From positions 806,001-870,000 of the forward strand of contig CP064971.1 of assembly GCA_016699325.1 (NCBI GenBank): 64,000 nucleotides of DNA, in the 5' to 3' direction. Positions 61,640-64,000 of the stretch are shown piece by piece (positions within the stretch are counted from its first letter, which is position 1; every line of letters begins with the position of its first letter). Source of the stretch: Methanolinea sp. GTDB taxonomy: Archaea; Halobacteriota; Methanomicrobia; Methanomicrobiales; Methanospirillaceae. The notes under the pieces were generated by a model that saw nothing but the letters and a program-made list of their open reading frames with translations, was not told the DNA's origin and searched no databases. Position numbers and translations under genes: made by a program.

Positions 61640-62125
61640 TGAAGACAGGAGCGAGACTCCAGCCTTCGCCCGCTGCTTGCTTCGCTCGCGGCGAGGGCTC
61701 AGCCTGCAGCAGGTTGATCGCGGCCCAAAAATATCGCTCCCCTCCGGCGACGCCCTCACTCTCGTTCGGTGGCGGCCTCCGCGGAGCTGGGGTGTTGGTT
61801 CACAGAATTGTAACCGGTCGACCGTGCTCGTCTCCGCTTCCTCCCGTCCGCTCCTCCTCGCGTCCGGTGCTCCTCCAGGAAGCTCCGCTCGCACCGTCTC
61901 CCCGATCTCTCATCCTGGATCGGGCAGCGATAGACGCCCGTGGTTTCATCGCAGGCTCCTCACCACCGGCTGCTGTCACCCACTCCTCGCAGACCGCTGC
62001 GGCGGACCGCTCGTCGCTAGTTGCTGATAAACCTCCCTCCTGCTCACTCCCCAGGTGAGTGCCGGAGGGTCGAACCGGGCGGCACGCGGTGCCGACCACG
62101 AGGCCCCCCCGAGCGGGAGAGCGGG
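61640..62125 (-). repeat. GAGCG-rich noncoding repeat element, copy 1
   Basis: A 490-bp GC-rich stretch without a credible gene. Read on the minus strand it is dominated by purine-rich words such as GCGAGCGGAG, GAGGAGCGGACGGGAGG and AGCGGAGACGAGCACGG. The last of these resembles AGTGGAGACGAGCATGG in the region near 63.7 kb on the other strand. Several frames are open only because of composition. Origin unknown. Confidence 0.4.
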
Positions 62126-62160
62126 TGCAAAACGGAAAAAACTAAAAAATTGATGATAGA

Positions 62161-62765
62161 TTAATCGGCCCACTTTGCCGGGCACCCTGGTTTTACCAGA
62201 TAGCAGGTCCCTAAAGCATCCATCCCGATTGGGTAAGAAAAACCTGTCTCTGGATTGATGCATTCTTCCCCAAACAATTCTCCTGTACTTGCATTGACAT
62301 ACGCCATACATGCACAGAGCGTATGATGGAGGTCGCCAACCGGGATGGCGGGAGGGCAAGATGCGTACATGCATCCTGTCGAAGATGTGGGTGCACTTGT
62401 CGGAGTTGGAGTGACGATGAGTTGTTTACTTGGGGAGTCATATTTCCATGGGATAGGGGGAGATGGAGAAACAAACCACGATAGGAGGTATGATTTCCCT
62501 GATGACGGAACTGGTGTAGGATGACCAGGTTTGGGAATGAAGAGCCAATTCCTGATGAGGGGATTTCAGGAGTGGGAATTGGATATGTAGGGATGGCCAT
62601 CGATTTTGAAATAAGTTCAGAGGTATTGAATTTAGTCTAGTGTACGTTTGATGGTGACATGTAGGATGCGAGAAGGTCGCTCTTGCTGATTGCAATTGCA
62701 GGAATGCATATTATTGAACACAGCACAAGGATAAGGATGATAATCCACGTTGCCTTCATTTTCAT
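62161..62765 (-). pseudogene. Broken secreted Cys-rich protein, paralogue of the upstream gene
   Basis: Starts ATG 62765 overlapping the upstream stop (ATGA). A signal peptide (WIIILILVLCSIICIPAIA) and ISKSDLLASYMSPSNVH end at a TAG at 62637-62639. The same frame continues to about 62530, where a frameshift is needed to enter PKPGHPTPVPSSGKSYLLSW, a Pro/Thr/Ser linker, then CMYASCPPAIPVGDLHHTLC and TGELFGEECINPETGFSYP to the stop at 62161. The CPPxxPxGxLH block matches the intact paralogue. One nonsense and one frameshift. Confidence 0.6.
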
Positions 62766-63169
62766 ATTCGCTCCCATTTAGGCTTCCACGGGGTGATCGG
62801 GCACTGGCAGCCTTCTTTCACGATGAAGACCCTCATCCTGTCATCGAAGAAAAGGTGGGTTACTTCTCCTGTTTCTATGTTAAACAGAAGAGCCATGACT
62901 CCAGGATGCAGCCCTCCTATCGGTTCGTCAGGTGGGCACGTGAGAGGTTGAGAGAGTTTCCAAAGATACAATTGTTTTGCAGGCGAGAACACGGATGTCA
63001 GGTCTCCCTGGGAAGGTTTCTCACTTAGCGGGGACTTCGCCGTGGTCTCGACTGATATCTGACCGGATGAGTATTGTGATAAGAGGTCACTTTTACTGAT
63101 GGCAACAACAGGAGTGCAGACCATCGCGAGAATAATCATTAATCCGACAATAATTCCCCAGGCTTTCAT
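62762..63169 (-). CDS. Secreted hypothetical protein
   Basis: A 135-residue exported protein. Residues 1-23 are a signal peptide (GIIVGLMIILAMVCTPVVA), then AISKSDLLSQYSSGQ, a linker, CPPDEPIGGLHPGVMALLFN, IETGEVTHLFFDDRMRVFIV and a final CQCPITPWKP. Three Cys in the mature part could form a disulfide or bind metal. A TATA-like GTTTATATATTCC (complement of 63198-63210) lies about 35 bp upstream. Family unknown; paralogue follows. Confidence 0.6.
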   Translation of the reverse strand: MKAWGIIVGLMIILAMVCTPVVAISKSDLLSQYSSGQISVETTAKSPLSEKPSQGDLTSVFSPAKQLYLWKLSQPLTCPPDEPIGGLHPGVMALLFNIETGEVTHLFFDDRMRVFIVKEGCQCPITPWKPKWERI

Positions 63170-63210
63170 ACTAACCAAGATAGGTTCTAATTTAAGGAAT
63201 ATATAAACTG

Positions 63211-63584
63211 GTATGATAGTCGGAGTTGAAAAATGACGTGCGTTTTACAGTTATTCTGACTTCTCGTGGCGAGGACGTAAGATGTCCATATGATTCTTCG
63301 ATGCCATGTTCACCTTGGTGAAAAAGGGGTACCAAGGTGACCAGGCATTTCAAGGTGGCGCGAGTTGCAATACTCGCATTGGAGGGTTGCACTCCCACAT
63401 CCCGGAATCATTCAGTGGCGAGGTTAATAGTGTCGAGGTTAACAATGAACCACAGCTCGGACACCAGATTGTGGGTGGATCATCACTCATACCTCGGTCT
63501 TCCATTTTCAGAATCAACAGGCTCAGCTACAGGGAGAGTGAAAGTGTAGGAGGCCACAGCGGCCCAAGCGGTGCCAGTTGCCGA
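63211..63584. other. Intergenic stretch, no supported gene
   Basis: Open frames on both strands (for example one running from 63306) have no recognisable domain, no Shine-Dalgarno and run into the GAGCG-rich repeat, so they are not called. The region could be remnant mobile-element flank, given the transposase end at the right edge. Confidence 0.4.
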
Positions 63585-63760
63585 GTGTATCAGCACAAAG
63601 TCGAGCGTTGCGAGTCACTGAGCGTCTACTCGCCACATCAAGCCGCAGAAAAACAGGGAGGCGATGTGAGCGGAACGACCCGAAGCGAGGACCGGCCGGA
63701 CCGGAGCGGAAGGGAGTGGAGACGAGCATGGCCGAACGTCCAGAACGCCGGCCCAGGTAT
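63585..63760 (+). repeat. GAGCG-rich noncoding repeat element, copy 2
   Basis: A purine-rich segment with words GAGCGTTGCGAG, GTGAGCGGAACG, GAAGCGAGGACCGGCCGG and GGAGCGGAAGGGAGTGGAG. Part of it aligns by eye with the minus strand of copy 1. No coding function visible. Confidence 0.35.
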
Positions 63761-63808
63761 CGCTGAAGATGATTTGCAGCGTGGTTTATAACCTGACTTC
63801 CGGGTAGT

Positions 63809-64000
63809 TTAAGCACATAGTCCGAGTGCATCCAGGATAGTTCTCTGTTTCTTTGAAATTTCAGTTATAATCGTCTCTCCCGTCACCAATCGAATCTTCT
63901 TGATCTTGGAAAGTTCGAGGAGAAGACCATCGAGGGTATAATCTTCCAGGAGTCCAGCGTCCTTCATCTGTTTCAGCAGTTTCATCCTCAAAATGAGGCT
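63809..64000 (-). mobile_element. Transposase C-terminus (IS1634/IS4-like), cut by right edge
   Basis: The frame is open to the window edge. The visible 63 residues, SLILRMKLLKQMKDAGLLED, YTLDGLLLELSKIKKIRLV and ITEISKKQRTILDALGL, match the C-terminal tail of DDE transposases of the IS1634/IS4 type common in methanogens. The catalytic core would lie beyond 64000. An inverted repeat of the element should lie within the preceding 100 bp but was not identified. Confidence 0.6.

Noticed and set aside
62637..62639. In-frame TAG read as pyrrolysine
   Set aside because: A frameshift also breaks the same gene and no pyrrolysine machinery or context is seen; pseudogene is simpler.
63306..63791. 161-codon plus-strand frame
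   Set aside because: No domain, no SD, and its second half is the GAGCG-rich repeat, where frames are open by composition.
1..64000. CRISPR arrays, rRNA operon, prophage or replication origin
   Set aside because: No regularly spaced direct repeats, no rRNA sequence, no phage structural genes and no orc1/cdc6 with origin repeats were seen.

Overview
The window is a piece of a hydrogenotrophic methanogen chromosome, most likely order Methanomicrobiales (Methanoregula/Methanosphaerula/Methanolinea-like; inferred from gene content, not from a marker tree). Evidence: two sets of formylmethanofuran dehydrogenase genes, an Eha-type energy-converting [NiFe] hydrogenase, F420-dependent NADP reductase, archaeal information-processing genes (aIF5B, TFB, S6e, S8e, SRP19, Gar1, archease/RtcB), archaeal SecDF, an archaeal tRNA intron, TATA-like promoters and tightly overlapping ATGA/GTGA gene junctions. 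DNA is GC-rich in genes and AT-rich at promoters.

Layout. 1-9.7 kb: edge-cut iron-sulfur flavoprotein, GntP-type permease, nitroreductase, SemiSWEET, thiamine-binding protein, MFS exporter, a decayed CBS-domain gene, a DrrAB-like ABC exporter, and a two-gene AAA-ATPase/TOPRIM module resembling split OLD/PARIS-type defence pairs. 9.9-14.7 kb: ACT regulator, homoserine dehydrogenase, an HTH/TiaS-like fusion, a ferritin-VIT1 fusion, a hypothetical gene and a small winged-helix regulator. 14.7-18.7 kb: fwdB-fwdA on the minus strand (fwdA carries a -1 frameshift in a 6-G run), divergent from an HTH+V4R (MsvR-like) regulator across a promoter with repeated GTATACGAAC-type boxes. 18.7-24.6 kb: SixA, Nre DNA-repair protein, tRNA-Leu, a 900-bp gene-poor stretch with a strong operator-like palindrome, and tandem TrkH paralogues.

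24.8-35.7 kb is the centrepiece: an 18-gene plus-strand array, ehaBCDEFGHIJ(K/L)MNOP followed directly by fwdDBAC, with nearly every junction overlapping. It places a complete ion-driven hydrogenase, a polyferredoxin and a complete formylmethanofuran dehydrogenase under one apparent transcription unit. The simplest reading is that H2-derived low-potential electrons are passed through the ferredoxin subunit directly to the first step of CO2 reduction. Eha letter assignments K/L and B are from order, size and memory of the family and need profile confirmation.

35.7-51 kb: several very small Cys-rich/zinc-ribbon proteins and a 26-residue hydrophobic peptide outside usual ORF cut-offs, MsrB, a PEGA surface protein, tRNA-His, aIF5B, S6e with a structured leader, DUF2240, a coiled-coil protein, a candidate structured RNA with a terminator (about 42.35-42.50 kb), S8e, HypB, SRP19, PHP phosphatase, Gar1-TFB, two tRNA-Ala flanking a degenerate tRNA, an F420-related group (class II aldolase, npdG, thioredoxin) and secFD. 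51-61.4 kb: DUF2551 regulator with an SD-sequestering hairpin, archease-RtcB, DUF2111, then a biotin regulon: birA (frameshifted in its HTH region), a BirA-like operator, bioY, two ECF ATPases, ECF T component, and the biotin enzyme pyruvate carboxylase PycB-PycA.

61.5-64 kb: intron-bearing tRNA-Met followed by an accessory, decaying edge: GAGCG-rich noncoding repeats in opposite orientations, a secreted-protein gene with a broken downstream paralogue, and the C-terminal end of a transposase running off the right edge.
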